A DNA stretch of 64,000 bases, taken from Sphingorhabdus sp. YGSMI21 (GTDB taxonomy: Bacteria > Pseudomonadota > Alphaproteobacteria > Sphingomonadales > Sphingomonadaceae). The position numbers and the translations under genes are program-made. The notes beneath the pieces are model-generated. The model ran no database searches. It saw only the letters and a list, made by a program, of their open reading frames with translations, and had not been told where the DNA came from. The stretch spans positions 1,751,001-1,815,000 of the forward strand of contig NZ_CP022548.1 in the NCBI RefSeq assembly GCF_002776575.1, given 5' to 3'. Every line of letters begins with the position of its first letter. The first letter of the stretch is position 1. Shown in pieces: positions 34,698-43,676 of the stretch.

Positions 34698-36254
34698 CTA
34701 GTGACCGGGTGCGCCGGTGATTTCCTCGAGCAGCTCTTTTGGCGTCTCGCGGCCATGGTCGGTGCCGGCGGAGCGATTGCCTTTTGCCAGGGCGAAGACG
34801 ACGCCGGAGAGCGCCAGCAGGCCGATGATATTGGGCAGGGTCATTGCGGCATTGGAAATGTCGCCGAGACGCCAGACCAGCTGCAGCGGCGCGAAGGAGC
34901 CGACGAAGATCACCACGCACCACAATATCCGCCAGATGATGTGCAGGGTTTTCTCGCCCTTCAGGCTGGACCCCGGCAGACGGTCATAGAGATAGGTGAT
35001 CGCCCGCTCGCCATAATAGCTCCAGGTGAGCAATGTGGTGAAGACGAACAGGATCAGCGCCACCGACACCACCAAAGTACCGACGGGAATGCCGAAGACC
35101 AGATAGGGGAAGGCCGCTGCATAAGCGCCGGAGGTCATGGCAAAGCCCTGCAGATCCGATTGCCAGGCATGTTCTACCGCTTGGGTGACGCCATTGGCGT
35201 CGGTGAAGGTGAAGTCACCGGCCACGGTGAGCATGACCAATGCGGTCATCGTGCAGATGACGACCGTATCAATGAAGGTTCCCATCATCGCGAAACGGCC
35301 CTGTGCGGCCGGATCATTGGTCTGCGCGACGGCATGGGCGATCGGCGTCGAACCCTGTCCCGCTTCGTTGGAGAACAGTCCGCGCGCGACACCGGCGCGG
35401 ATCGCCATGATGATCGCCGCGCCGAGGAAGCCGCCGCTGGCCGACTGGACGTTGAACGCGCCGTCGAAAATACGGCCGAAGGTTTCCGGCAGATAGGGCA
35501 GGTTGATCAGCAGGGCAGCCATTGCCATCAGCAGATAGGCACCGGCCATCCATGGGACGATGGTTTCGGCAACCTTGCCGATCGACTTGATGCCGCCGAT
35601 AATCACCGCGAATACGGCAACCGCCGCCACGGCGCCGCCGATCCATTCGGGAATGCCGAACAGTTCATTGGCGCTGTCACCAAGACTGTTGGCCTGGATG
35701 CCGTTGCCGGTGACCAGCGCGGAAAACAGCGTGCCAAGGCAGAACAGAACCGCCAGCCACGTCCATTTCGGTCCCAGACCGATGGAAATATAGGTCATCG
35801 GGCCACCGCGATAGGTGCCGTCAGCAGCCTGTGAACGGAAGCGCACGGCCAGAGAGCCTTCAGCAAAGGCCAGCGCCATGCCGAACAGGGCCGTCACCCA
35901 CATCCAGAAAATTGCGCCGGGTCCGCCGAGCGTGATCGCGGTGGCAACGCCAGCGAGATTGCCGGTGCCAACTTGGCCGGAAAGCGCTGTCGACAGCGCT
36001 GCAAATGGAGAAATTTCGCCAGCGCCCTTGTTGTCCGACTTTTTGAACAAGCCTGCCAGTGCGGGGAAAAGACGGCGCAGCGGATAGCCGCGCAGACCGA
36101 TCATGAAATAGATGCCGGCACCGAGCAGGATCACCACCATCGGCGGGATTGGCAGGATTTCCACCCCGGCCCAGCTGCCGCCCCATATGAAATCCGACAC
36201 ATTGGTGATCGGCTCGATCGCCGCTTCGAGACCTGAAACAGGTGCTGTACTCAC
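34698..36254 (-). CDS. Alanine/glycine:cation symporter (AGCS)
   Basis: 518 residues from GTG 36254, which has GGGGAGAAG upstream; a longer frame to 36287 is less likely. About eleven transmembrane helices. ALSGQVGTGNLAGVATAITLGGPGAIFWMW and SNEAGQGSTPIAHA are signatures of the sodium:alanine symporter family (AlsT/AgcS). It imports alanine or glycine with sodium at the inner membrane. Confidence 0.92.
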   Translation of the reverse strand: MSTAPVSGLEAAIEPITNVSDFIWGGSWAGVEILPIPPMVVILLGAGIYFMIGLRGYPLRRLFPALAGLFKKSDNKGAGEISPFAALSTALSGQVGTGNLAGVATAITLGGPGAIFWMWVTALFGMALAFAEGSLAVRFRSQAADGTYRGGPMTYISIGLGPKWTWLAVLFCLGTLFSALVTGNGIQANSLGDSANELFGIPEWIGGAVAAVAVFAVIIGGIKSIGKVAETIVPWMAGAYLLMAMAALLINLPYLPETFGRIFDGAFNVQSASGGFLGAAIIMAIRAGVARGLFSNEAGQGSTPIAHAVAQTNDPAAQGRFAMMGTFIDTVVICTMTALVMLTVAGDFTFTDANGVTQAVEHAWQSDLQGFAMTSGAYAAAFPYLVFGIPVGTLVVSVALILFVFTTLLTWSYYGERAITYLYDRLPGSSLKGEKTLHIIWRILWCVVIFVGSFAPLQLVWRLGDISNAAMTLPNIIGLLALSGVVFALAKGNRSAGTDHGRETPKELLEEITGAPGH

Positions 36255-36402
36255 AAAACTTCTCCCCGATGGCGCGCATTGGCGCATATTCTATCCCGTG
36301 CGGCAGGATTAGCAGGCGGAGGCTTTTTGGCAAATGCTTTTGCCATCTTGGCGGCAGAGCCTATGCTGGATGAAAATCGCAAAACAGCATGGAGATGAAA
36401 TG

Positions 36403-37470
36403 ATGCACAGCCTTTGGGTGAAGAAAGATGACCTCGCGCAATCGCAATGGCGGGAAAGCGCCGCGCCGTCGCTCGCCGACGGGCAAATATTGCTGGCGGT
36501 CGAAAAATACGCCCTGACGGCCAATAATATCACTTATGCCGTGGTCGGCGACGGGTTCGGCTACTGGAATTTCTTCCCCACCGGCGATGCGGAATGGGGC
36601 ATTGTTCCGGTCTGGGGCTTCGCGAAGGTCGTAGCCTCGGAAAATACCGATATCGCGGTGGGCGAGCGGGTCTACGGCTATCTGCCGATGGCCAGCCATT
36701 TGCTGGTCACGCCGGCCAATGTGCAGGACGGCGGCTTCGTCGACGGGGCCGAACACCGGCAGGGACTGGCCATCATTTACAATCAATATCAGCGGCTGGG
36801 ATCGGACGCGGGCGCGCATGAAGCGGAACGGGCGATTTTCCAGCCTCTGTTTACCACCAGTTTCCTGATCGAGCATTTCATGCGGTCGAACGACTGGTTC
36901 GGGGCCAAAGCCCTGCTGATGACCAGCGCGTCGTCAAAAACCTCGCTGGCTCTGGCGATGGTCGCCCGCAGCCTCAGTCCCGAAATCCGGCGCATCGGCC
37001 TGACCTCGGCAGGAAACAAGGCTTTCGTCGAGACATCCGGCCTCTATGACGCGGTCCTCACCTATGACAATCTGGCGGAAGCCGACACGGCGACCCCGAC
37101 CGTTTCGGTTGACTTTGCCGGCAACAGCAAGCTGCTCGGTGCCATCCACAGCCACTGGGGGGACCAGTTGAAATTCAGCTCGCTGGTCGGCGCGACCCAT
37201 ATTTCAGCGCGCGGCGGCGGCGAGGAATTGCAGGGACCGAAGCCGGAGCTTTTCTTTGCCCCGACCGCGGCCGAAAGCCTGATGAAGGAAATCGGACCGG
37301 TGGCGTTTCGCGAGCGGGTCGACGCGCAATTTTCCGCCTTTGTGTCGGGCGCCAGCGACTATTTGCAGATCGAGGATCTGAAAGGGCGAGATGCGCTGCA
37401 ATCCGCCTATCTCTCGATGCTGGCCAATGAAGTCGATCCCAGCCGCGGCCTGATGTGCCATCTGGCCTAG
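36403..37470 (+). CDS. DUF2855 family protein
   Basis: About 355 residues starting at the second of two adjacent ATGs, eight bases after GGAG (ATG 36400 is the alternative). It is related to medium-chain reductases: VEKYALTANNITYAVVGD near the N-terminus, and ALLMTSASSKTSLALAMVARS, a nucleotide-binding-like segment. DUF2855 proteins have no assigned reaction. It precedes the patatin gene, with 76 bases between. Confidence 0.82.
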   Translation: MHSLWVKKDDLAQSQWRESAAPSLADGQILLAVEKYALTANNITYAVVGDGFGYWNFFPTGDAEWGIVPVWGFAKVVASENTDIAVGERVYGYLPMASHLLVTPANVQDGGFVDGAEHRQGLAIIYNQYQRLGSDAGAHEAERAIFQPLFTTSFLIEHFMRSNDWFGAKALLMTSASSKTSLALAMVARSLSPEIRRIGLTSAGNKAFVETSGLYDAVLTYDNLAEADTATPTVSVDFAGNSKLLGAIHSHWGDQLKFSSLVGATHISARGGGEELQGPKPELFFAPTAAESLMKEIGPVAFRERVDAQFSAFVSGASDYLQIEDLKGRDALQSAYLSMLANEVDPSRGLMCHLA

Positions 37471-37546
37471 GGCCGAGATGACTTGATTGTCGGGCAATAT
37501 GGCAGGATAACGGTCCCGATCGGGTCGCACCGATGGAGGGCAAAGC

Positions 37547-39328
37547 GTGGCTGAACCAACAGGACTGCCGGATTTGGGAAGCCATGTGCTGTTTCAGCAT
37601 GTGACACCGGAAGCCCTGAACGCGCTGCAGTCGGTCTCGGTTGTGAAGCGGATCGCCGGCGGAGAAGCTCTGGTCCGGCAGGGGGACGCCGCCGACGCGC
37701 TCTATTTTGTCGAATCCGGCCGGTTCCGGGTGGTGGTCAACCAGACCCGGATCGTTGCCCATATCGAAAGCGGGGAAGCGGTCGGGGAACTGGCTTTTTT
37801 CGCTGGCGGGAAGCGCACCGCCGATGTCGTCGCGATGCGCGATTCGAGCGTGCTGGAAGTATCCCGGCGCGCCTTTGACGATATCGCCCGCGCGCATCCC
37901 GAACTATATGCAGCCATGCTGAAGCTGGTGTCCGAACGGCTGGCGGTTGCGACCGCGCGGACCGCGTCGATAACCGCGAAAAATCCCCGGGTGATCGCGA
38001 TGCTGCCCGCCGGGACCAGCCAGCTGCCGGACGGTTTTCTGGCGCGCATGGCGGAGGCTTTCACGGGTGTTGTCCGGACGGAAACGCCGGTGGTGCCGGT
38101 CGATAGAGCGACGAGCGAGGCCGCCGATGCGCATGAATATCAGGCCTGGCTGGCGGAACAGGAGGCGAAGGGCGCCTATATCCTGATCGACGGCAGCGGG
38201 CCGGAGGACTGGGGGCAGATGGTCTGCCGCAACGCCGATGCGCTGGTGATGGTGGCGCGGCCCGGACAGGCGGATCCCGAAACCAATGCGATGGAAAAAG
38301 CGGCGATGGACTGGATCGCCGAGCCGCAGCGCACCTTGCTGTTGCTCCGCGCGAACGCCGGCAAGACGATCAGCCACAGCGGCGACTGGATCGATCCGCG
38401 CGCGCCAAAGCTGCACCATCATGTCGCGCTCGACCATGATGCGGATTTTGCCAAGGTCGCCCGCTTCCTGACCGGTCGGGCCATCGGCGTGGTGCTGGCC
38501 GGTGGCGGCGCGCTGGGCTGCGCCCATCTCGGCGTGATCAAGGCCTTGCGGCAGGCGGCCATCCCGATCGACTTTATCGGCGGTGCCAGCGCCGGGGCGG
38601 CGATGGGCGGCGCGATCGCGCGCGGCATGTCGGTGGACGAGACGCTCGACCAGATGGAGGCGATGTTCATCCACGCCAAAGCCATGAAACGCCTCACCCT
38701 GCCGATCTACTCGCTGCTCGATCCGACGGTGTTCGACAGCGAATTGCGGACCCGGTACGGCACGAAGGATATTGCCGACCAGCCGATCAACTTCTTTGGC
38801 GTCTCGACCAACCTGTCGACCAACGGCCTGCATATCCACCGGCGCGGACCATTATGGGAATGCGTGCGGGCCTCGGGCTCGCTGCCGACCATATTGCCGC
38901 CGTTCATCGATGGCGAGGGCAATATCCTGGTCGATGGCGGGGTGCTCGACAATGTGCCGGTCAGGATCATGCACGGGCTGAAGGCCGGCCCGAATATGGT
39001 GGTGTCGCTGGGCGATCCGAACGAGGTCTGGCGGACCGAGGCGCATTATGACGATATCCGCGGGCGCTGGAGCCTGCTGCGCGATGTGATCCTGCGCCGA
39101 AAGCAGACGGTGCAATTTCCGTCGATTGTCGAGATCATGTCGCGTTCGATGGTGGTGGCCAGCCGGATGGCGTCAAAGGAAATGCTCGGCGAACAGGACA
39201 TATTGGTCAATCCGCCGATCATCGCTGATATGCAGATCCTGGACTGGCACCTTGGCCGGAAACTGGCGGAAATGGCTGCAGAATATATTGGTGAGCAGGT
39301 CATTCCCAAGCTTGACCTTGGGATATAA
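37547..39328 (+). CDS. Cyclic-nucleotide-binding patatin-like phospholipase (NTE/RssA type)
   Basis: 593 residues from GTG 37547 (GGAGGG six bases upstream). The N-terminal cNMP-binding domain (about residues 15-130) has GDAADALYFVESGRFRVVV and GEAVGELAFFAGGKRTADV. A linker domain follows, then a patatin domain: GGGALGCAHLGVI (oxyanion loop), GGASAGA (nucleophile Ser) and VDGGVLDNVP (catalytic Asp). It resembles bacterial neuropathy-target-esterase-like lysophospholipases, peripheral to the inner membrane. It ends about 185 bases before the GTA cluster. Confidence 0.9.
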   Translation: MAEPTGLPDLGSHVLFQHVTPEALNALQSVSVVKRIAGGEALVRQGDAADALYFVESGRFRVVVNQTRIVAHIESGEAVGELAFFAGGKRTADVVAMRDSSVLEVSRRAFDDIARAHPELYAAMLKLVSERLAVATARTASITAKNPRVIAMLPAGTSQLPDGFLARMAEAFTGVVRTETPVVPVDRATSEAADAHEYQAWLAEQEAKGAYILIDGSGPEDWGQMVCRNADALVMVARPGQADPETNAMEKAAMDWIAEPQRTLLLLRANAGKTISHSGDWIDPRAPKLHHHVALDHDADFAKVARFLTGRAIGVVLAGGGALGCAHLGVIKALRQAAIPIDFIGGASAGAAMGGAIARGMSVDETLDQMEAMFIHAKAMKRLTLPIYSLLDPTVFDSELRTRYGTKDIADQPINFFGVSTNLSTNGLHIHRRGPLWECVRASGSLPTILPPFIDGEGNILVDGGVLDNVPVRIMHGLKAGPNMVVSLGDPNEVWRTEAHYDDIRGRWSLLRDVILRRKQTVQFPSIVEIMSRSMVVASRMASKEMLGEQDILVNPPIIADMQILDWHLGRKLAEMAAEYIGEQVIPKLDLGI

Positions 39329-39351
39329 TTTACCAAATAGGTAAATAATTC

Positions 39352-39380
39352 TTGACATCGTCACGCTGTTTAGGTACATA
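39352..39380 (+). promoter_or_regulatory. Sigma-70-like promoter upstream of the GTA cluster
   Basis: TTGACA (39352-39357), 17-base spacer, TACATA (39375-39380). The predicted start near 39387 precedes a terminator hairpin and the terS gene. Confidence 0.55.
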
Positions 39381-39421
39381 TCAGGAACATCGCGAAATTG
39401 TGATTCGGGCCAACCGGCTCT

Positions 39422-39473
39422 GAACGTCTCCGCCAATCCAGGCGGGGCCGTTCTGACCGGGCGGCCCTTTTTT
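39422..39473 (+). terminator. Leader terminator with competing hairpins before terS
   Basis: GGGCCG (39445-39450) pairs with CGGCCC (39462-39467), followed by six T residues: an intrinsic terminator. A competing upstream fold (CCGCC 39430-39434 with GGCGG 39441-39445, and GAACG with CGTTC outside it) shares bases with it, as in attenuators. The ~90-nt transcript from the promoter at 39352 would end here unless read-through occurs. Confidence 0.6.
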
Positions 39474-39513
39474 ATGTCCGGACGGTTCGCGTCGATCCGG
39501 CACGGAGTATATT

Positions 39514-40002
39514 ATGCCAAGATCAATAGTCAGGGGATGTTATGACAACCGGCGCAAGCTGAAATTTCTGAAAGAGCTCGCGATCAGCTCGCATGTGGCG
39601 AATTCGGCGAAGGCCGCCGGTGTTGCTGTATCGACAGTATATAGCTGGCGTGAGCGGGATCCGGAGTTTTTCCAGCAATGGATGCGTTCGCTAGCCGCCG
39701 GTTACGAACTGCTTGAAATGGATATGCTCAACCGCGCTCGCAACGGAGTGGAACAACCGGTTTTTCACGACGGAGAGCAGGTCGCGACGGTCAGGCACTA
39801 TAATGACGGTATCGGCGTCAAACTGCTGCTGGCACACAAGCAGATGGTGGCGCTGACCCGGGCGATCGAAGAGGATATCAACCCGGATCAGGTGCGTATC
39901 GATCTTGATCGCAAGCTGGGGGATATGCGGATGAAGCTGCTGCGCCGGCGGGCGCTGGCCGAAGGAGAGGGAAAGCCGGCGACGTCCGACAATGATGAAT
40001 GA
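39514..40002 (+). CDS. GTA small terminase subunit (TerS-like)
   Basis: 162 residues. A helix-turn-helix near residues 20-50 (ANSAKAAGVAVSTVYSWRERDPEFFQQW) recalls phage small terminases and recruiters of DNA to the packaging motor. It is the first gene of the + strand GTA block and overlaps terL by eleven bases. No Shine-Dalgarno stronger than CGGAG is seen. Confidence 0.8.
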   Translation: MPRSIVRGCYDNRRKLKFLKELAISSHVANSAKAAGVAVSTVYSWRERDPEFFQQWMRSLAAGYELLEMDMLNRARNGVEQPVFHDGEQVATVRHYNDGIGVKLLLAHKQMVALTRAIEEDINPDQVRIDLDRKLGDMRMKLLRRRALAEGEGKPATSDNDE

Positions 40003-41383
40003 TATCTCCGAGGCGGAGCTATTTGCCCAATTGACGGCGCGGGAACGCAATGCGTTTTTCTCCTCTTTGAGTACGCAAGAGCAGCAGGAATTTCTGTACC
40101 GCTGGGATTTCTGGGCGCGGCCAGGACAGCGGCCGCCCGAAGGTGACTGGTCGGTCTGGCTGATCATGGCGGGGCGCGGTTTCGGCAAGACCCGGGCCGG
40201 AGCGGAATGGGTGCGGAGCATCGCCGAGGGTGATGGCAGCGCCCGGTTTGCGCTGGTCGGGGCCAATTATGCCGAAACCCGTTCGGTGATGGTCGAAGGA
40301 GAAAGCGGATTATTGTCGATCGCGCCACCCAAGCAGCGGCCGGTGTGGGAACCGTCGCTGAAGCGACTGACCTGGGACAATGGCGCGCAGGCGCATCTCT
40401 ATTCTGCCGCCGAACCGGAGGGGCTGCGCGGACCGCAGCACAGCCATGGCTGGTGTGACGAGATTGCCAAATGGATGAACAATGCCGGGCAGGCGGAAGC
40501 GGCCTGGGACAATCTGAAAATGGGTTTGCGCCTCGGCTTCCGGCCGCAACTGGTGGCGACCACAACGCCGCGTCCGGTGGCTTTGGTGCGGGCGCTGGTG
40601 AGCGGGGACATTGCTGTCAGTAAGGGCCGGACGCTGGATAATGATCTGCATCTGCCGGTGGCTTTTCTCACCGCGATGACGGCGGATTATGGTGGCACGA
40701 GGCTGGGGCGGCAGGAACTGGATGGCGAGTTGATCGAGGATGTCGAGGGCGCGCTGTGGACAAGGGCGATGATTGAGGGATGTCGGGTTTCTAGCAACGC
40801 CGTTCGTGTCGAGCGAAGTCGAGACACATTGGATAGCGCGAACCGGTCTCTCGACTGCGCTCGAGACGAACGGGAGACTGGTTTTGCCCGCATCGTCATC
40901 GGCGTTGATCCGCCGGCCTCGAAAAATGGCGACGCCTGCGGGATTATTGTCGCGGGACTCGGCGCAGACGGCAAAGCCTATGTGCTGGCCGACTGCAGCG
41001 TGGAAAGGGTCAGTCCCGAAACATGGGCGCGCAAGGTGGCGGATGCGGCGGACCGTTTCGATGCCGACCGTGTCATTGCCGAAGCCAATCAGGGCGGGGC
41101 GATGGTCAAATCTGTACTGCAGGCGGTGAAGATTTCGCTGCCGGTGAAACTGGTCCACGCCTCGCGCGGCAAGGTTGCAAGGGCGGAACCGGTGGCCGCG
41201 CTTTATGAAAATGGGCGGGTGCATCATGCCGGCGCGTTTCCAGAGCTCGAAGACGAGATGTGCGGCCTGCTGGTCGGCGGCGGCTATGAAGGCCCAGGCC
41301 GTTCGCCGGACCGGGCCGATGCTCTGGTCTGGGCTTTGACGGAGTTGATGTTGGGGAAGGCGCGGGAGCCGCGGGTGCGGTAG
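39992..41383 (+). CDS. GTA terminase large subunit, carrying an in-frame palindromic insertion
   Basis: 463 residues. The ATPase domain has Walker A MAGRGFGKTRAGAEW (around residues 59-73) and Walker B-like HGWCDEIAKW. The C-terminal RNase H-like nuclease begins IVIGVDPPASKNGDACGII. Between the two, residues ~270-294 are encoded by an inverted-repeat element (40801-40873), reading VRVERSRDTLD ... SLDCARDERE, absent from the usual TerL architecture. The protein packages host DNA into GTA heads. Whether the linker insertion is tolerated is not known. Confidence 0.88.
   Translation: MMNDISEAELFAQLTARERNAFFSSLSTQEQQEFLYRWDFWARPGQRPPEGDWSVWLIMAGRGFGKTRAGAEWVRSIAEGDGSARFALVGANYAETRSVMVEGESGLLSIAPPKQRPVWEPSLKRLTWDNGAQAHLYSAAEPEGLRGPQHSHGWCDEIAKWMNNAGQAEAAWDNLKMGLRLGFRPQLVATTTPRPVALVRALVSGDIAVSKGRTLDNDLHLPVAFLTAMTADYGGTRLGRQELDGELIEDVEGALWTRAMIEGCRVSSNAVRVERSRDTLDSANRSLDCARDERETGFARIVIGVDPPASKNGDACGIIVAGLGADGKAYVLADCSVERVSPETWARKVADAADRFDADRVIAEANQGGAMVKSVLQAVKISLPVKLVHASRGKVARAEPVAALYENGRVHHAGAFPELEDEMCGLLVGGGYEGPGRSPDRADALVWALTELMLGKAREPRVR
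40801..40873 (+). repeat. Palindromic element (family D) inside the terL coding region
   Basis: CGTTCGTGTCGAGCGAAGTC and its near-complement ending CTCGAGACGAACGG flank a short loop, forming a ~73-bp inverted repeat of the common dispersed type (TGTCGAGCGAAGTCGAGAC). It keeps terL open. Confidence 0.75.
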
Positions 41384-41403
41384 TAATGCCCGCTGAGTGT
41401 TAT

Positions 41404-41479
41404 GTGCTCCGCACTCAATGCGGAGCCCTCTCGGTGTTCAGTTCCTAGCCTCCAGAGCTCCGCATTGAGTGCGGAGCAC
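41404..41479 (+). repeat. Palindromic repeat, family B, copy 3
   Basis: 76 bp with near-perfect complementary ends (GTGCTCCGCACTCAATGCGG ... CATTGAGTGCGGAGCAC), sitting in the terL-portal junction. Confidence 0.8.
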
Positions 41480-41506
41480 ATCTTTGTGTTATCAAGGAAG
41501 GTATAT

Positions 41507-42643
41507 ATGACATTCTGGGAAAATATCGCGCTCGCCTTCAAGGGCGGGGGTGGACCATCGCGGCCGCCTTTGGGGCGGTCTTATATCGGCACCTATGGTG
41601 GCGCGGCTCTTTCAGGGGACGCGCCCTTTTCCTATGAGGGCCGGGTGCGTGAGGCTTATGTTGAGAATGCCATTGCCCAGCGAGCAGTGCGGATTGTCGC
41701 GGAGGGTGTGGGCGGCGCGCCGTTGTTGCCGCTGGATGACAAGGTCGTGGCGCTGGTCGGTGGACCGGGCACGAGCCAGTCCTTGCTGGAGACCATTGCC
41801 GCGCATCTGTTGCTCCATGGCAATGCTTATGTGCAGGTGATCCGCGGCGACCAGAATCAGCCGGCGGAACTTTATGCGCTGCGCCCCGACCGGATCACCG
41901 TCGAACCCGATGCCAAGGGCTGGCCGGTCGCCTATAATTACCGTGCTGGCGAACATCGGACGCGCTTTGCCGCGCGGGATGCAATGGGTCGTCCGGCGAT
42001 CATTCACCTCAAGGGCTTCCACCCGACCGATGACCATTATGGACATGGTTGCCTTGGCGCGGCGGCGAAAGCGGTGGCGGTGCATAATGCGGCGGCGAAG
42101 TGGAACAAGGCGATATTGGACAATGCGGCGCGGCCATCGGGCGCTTTGGTCTATGATCCGGGTGCCGATGGGTCGGCGCTGACCGGGGAGCAGTTCGACC
42201 GGCTGAAGGCCGAAATGGATGCGAGCTTTGCCGGTTCCGGAAATGCCGGGCGGCCGATGCTGCTCGAGGGCGGTCTGAAATGGCAGTCGATGAGCATGAC
42301 CCCTGCGGACATGGATTTTGTCGCGTTGAAAGAGGCGGCGGCGCGGGAGATTGCGCTCGCTTTTGGCGTGCCGCCGATGTTGCTCGGTTTGCCTGGCGAT
42401 AATAGTTACGCCAATTATCGCGAGGCCAACCGGGCGCTGTGGCGGCTGACGATCTTGCCGCTGGCGGGGAAGATATTGGACGGGCTGTCGGGGGCGCTGG
42501 GTGCGTGGTGGCCGGATGCGAAGCTGGCGGTGGATCGCGACCAGATCCCGGCGCTGTCGGAGGATCGCGAGCGGCTGTGGAAGCAGGTGTGCGAGGCGGA
42601 TTTTCTGTCGCCGGAAGAGAAACGGGCGATGCTGGGGGTGTAA
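41507..42643 (+). CDS. GTA portal protein (HK97 family)
   Basis: 378 residues from ATG 41507 (AAGGAAGG upstream); an open extension to 41402 runs through the repeat and is rejected. Typical portal features: AQRAVRIVAEGVGGAP, LHGNAYVQVIRGD, GLKWQSMSMTPADMDFVALKEAAAREIALAFGVPPMLLGLPGD. It forms the DNA entry ring. The length is close to RcGTA gp3. Confidence 0.9.
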   Translation: MTFWENIALAFKGGGGPSRPPLGRSYIGTYGGAALSGDAPFSYEGRVREAYVENAIAQRAVRIVAEGVGGAPLLPLDDKVVALVGGPGTSQSLLETIAAHLLLHGNAYVQVIRGDQNQPAELYALRPDRITVEPDAKGWPVAYNYRAGEHRTRFAARDAMGRPAIIHLKGFHPTDDHYGHGCLGAAAKAVAVHNAAAKWNKAILDNAARPSGALVYDPGADGSALTGEQFDRLKAEMDASFAGSGNAGRPMLLEGGLKWQSMSMTPADMDFVALKEAAAREIALAFGVPPMLLGLPGDNSYANYREANRALWRLTILPLAGKILDGLSGALGAWWPDAKLAVDRDQIPALSEDRERLWKQVCEADFLSPEEKRAMLGV

Positions 42644-42840
42644 TTTTGTCTCGCGGCAGTTCGCTGCGCGAACGCCTCCGACGGGGCGGGCTTTCGCCCG
42701 GCGCGCGGTCGCGCTTGCCTCGGCTTCGCTCGGTAGCAGGACATCAACCGAGCGTAGCGAGGCAAGGCCGACTGGCCGCCGCGCCTTATTGGCGCGAAAG
42801 CCAAGGGCGCGGATGCGGCCGCCCGGCGTTTGAGGTTAAA
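42644..42840 (+). repeat. Long dispersed repeat, family A, copy 3
   Basis: Starts at the portal stop and ends before DUF6127 (TTTTGTCTCGCGGCAGTTCG ... TTTGAGGTTAAA). Same orientation as copy 1. Confidence 0.8.
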
Positions 42841-42857
42841 ACGGAGTTTTATACAAA

Positions 42858-43166
42858 ATGCAAAACAACGAAATGCTCGCCCGCCTGATGGCGCAGGCGG
42901 AAGGCGATGGTGCCGATCTGGTGACGCTGCGCGCGATTGTCGAGGAGGCGACGGACAGCGGCGCGGTGCGGGTGCTCGACCGGTTGGGGCTGTCTGATCC
43001 CGGTGCCGAGGATGATATTGATGAATTGCGCGAGCTGCTTCGCGCCTGGCGCGACGCGAAGGCGAGCGCGTGGAAAGCGGCGATCCGCTGGATAATTCGC
43101 GGAGCGCTGGCACTGCTGCTGGTCGGCATCGCGATGCGCTTGGGTCTGGGACACCTGATATCGTGA
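42858..43166 (+). CDS. DUF6127 family GTA-cluster protein
   Basis: 102 residues: an acidic helical N-terminal part (MLARLMAQAEGDGADLVTLRAIVEEATDSG, RAWRDAKASAWKAA region) and a C-terminal transmembrane helix (ALALLLVGIAMRLGLGHL). It belongs to the DUF6127 family that commonly sits between portal and protease in sphingomonad GTA clusters. Function unknown. Its TGA overlaps the GTG of the protease. Confidence 0.75.
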   Translation: MQNNEMLARLMAQAEGDGADLVTLRAIVEEATDSGAVRVLDRLGLSDPGAEDDIDELRELLRAWRDAKASAWKAAIRWIIRGALALLLVGIAMRLGLGHLIS

Positions 43167-43624
43167 AGAAACTGGATCAAATAGGTCCCTTCCCTGAAGG
43201 GGATGGGCCAAGAGATATTCGCTTCGCCGGCTATGCCGCGATCTTCAACCGGATCGACAAGGGCGGCGATATCATCCGGCCGGGAGCGTTCGGCGATCTG
43301 GCGGACGGGCAATCCTTGCCGTTGCTCTGGCAACATGATCCGCGCCAGCAGATCGGCCGCGTCGACTATGTGCGCGAGGACCGGCGCGGACTGCGGGTGA
43401 TCGGGACCATATCGACCGCGACGCGGGCGGGGCGGGATGCGGTGGCCGGTCTGGCGAGCGGCGCTCTCGGGGGGTTGAGTTTCGGCTATCGGGTGAACCG
43501 TTCCTCCGGTCAGAAGCCGCGCGAGCTTCTGGATCTCGACGTAGCAGAAATTTCGCTGGTGACATTTCCGATGCAGGGACTGGCGCAGGTTCACCGGGTT
43601 GAACGAGATGCCGATTTATCTTGA
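43163..43624 (+). CDS. GTA HK97-family prohead protease
   Basis: 153 residues from GTG 43163 (GTGA overlap with the previous gene; a longer frame from 43070 is not needed). Features: FAGYAAIFNRIDKGGDIIRPGAF, the catalytic His in LPLLWQHDP and the Ser in GGLSFGYRV. It processes the capsid during head maturation. Confidence 0.88.
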   Translation: MKKLDQIGPFPEGDGPRDIRFAGYAAIFNRIDKGGDIIRPGAFGDLADGQSLPLLWQHDPRQQIGRVDYVREDRRGLRVIGTISTATRAGRDAVAGLASGALGGLSFGYRVNRSSGQKPRELLDLDVAEISLVTFPMQGLAQVHRVERDADLS

Positions 43625-43676
43625 TCGTGTCCTTCTCAAGAGTATTAGTAATGCAATACACTGCGGAGAAAGATAT

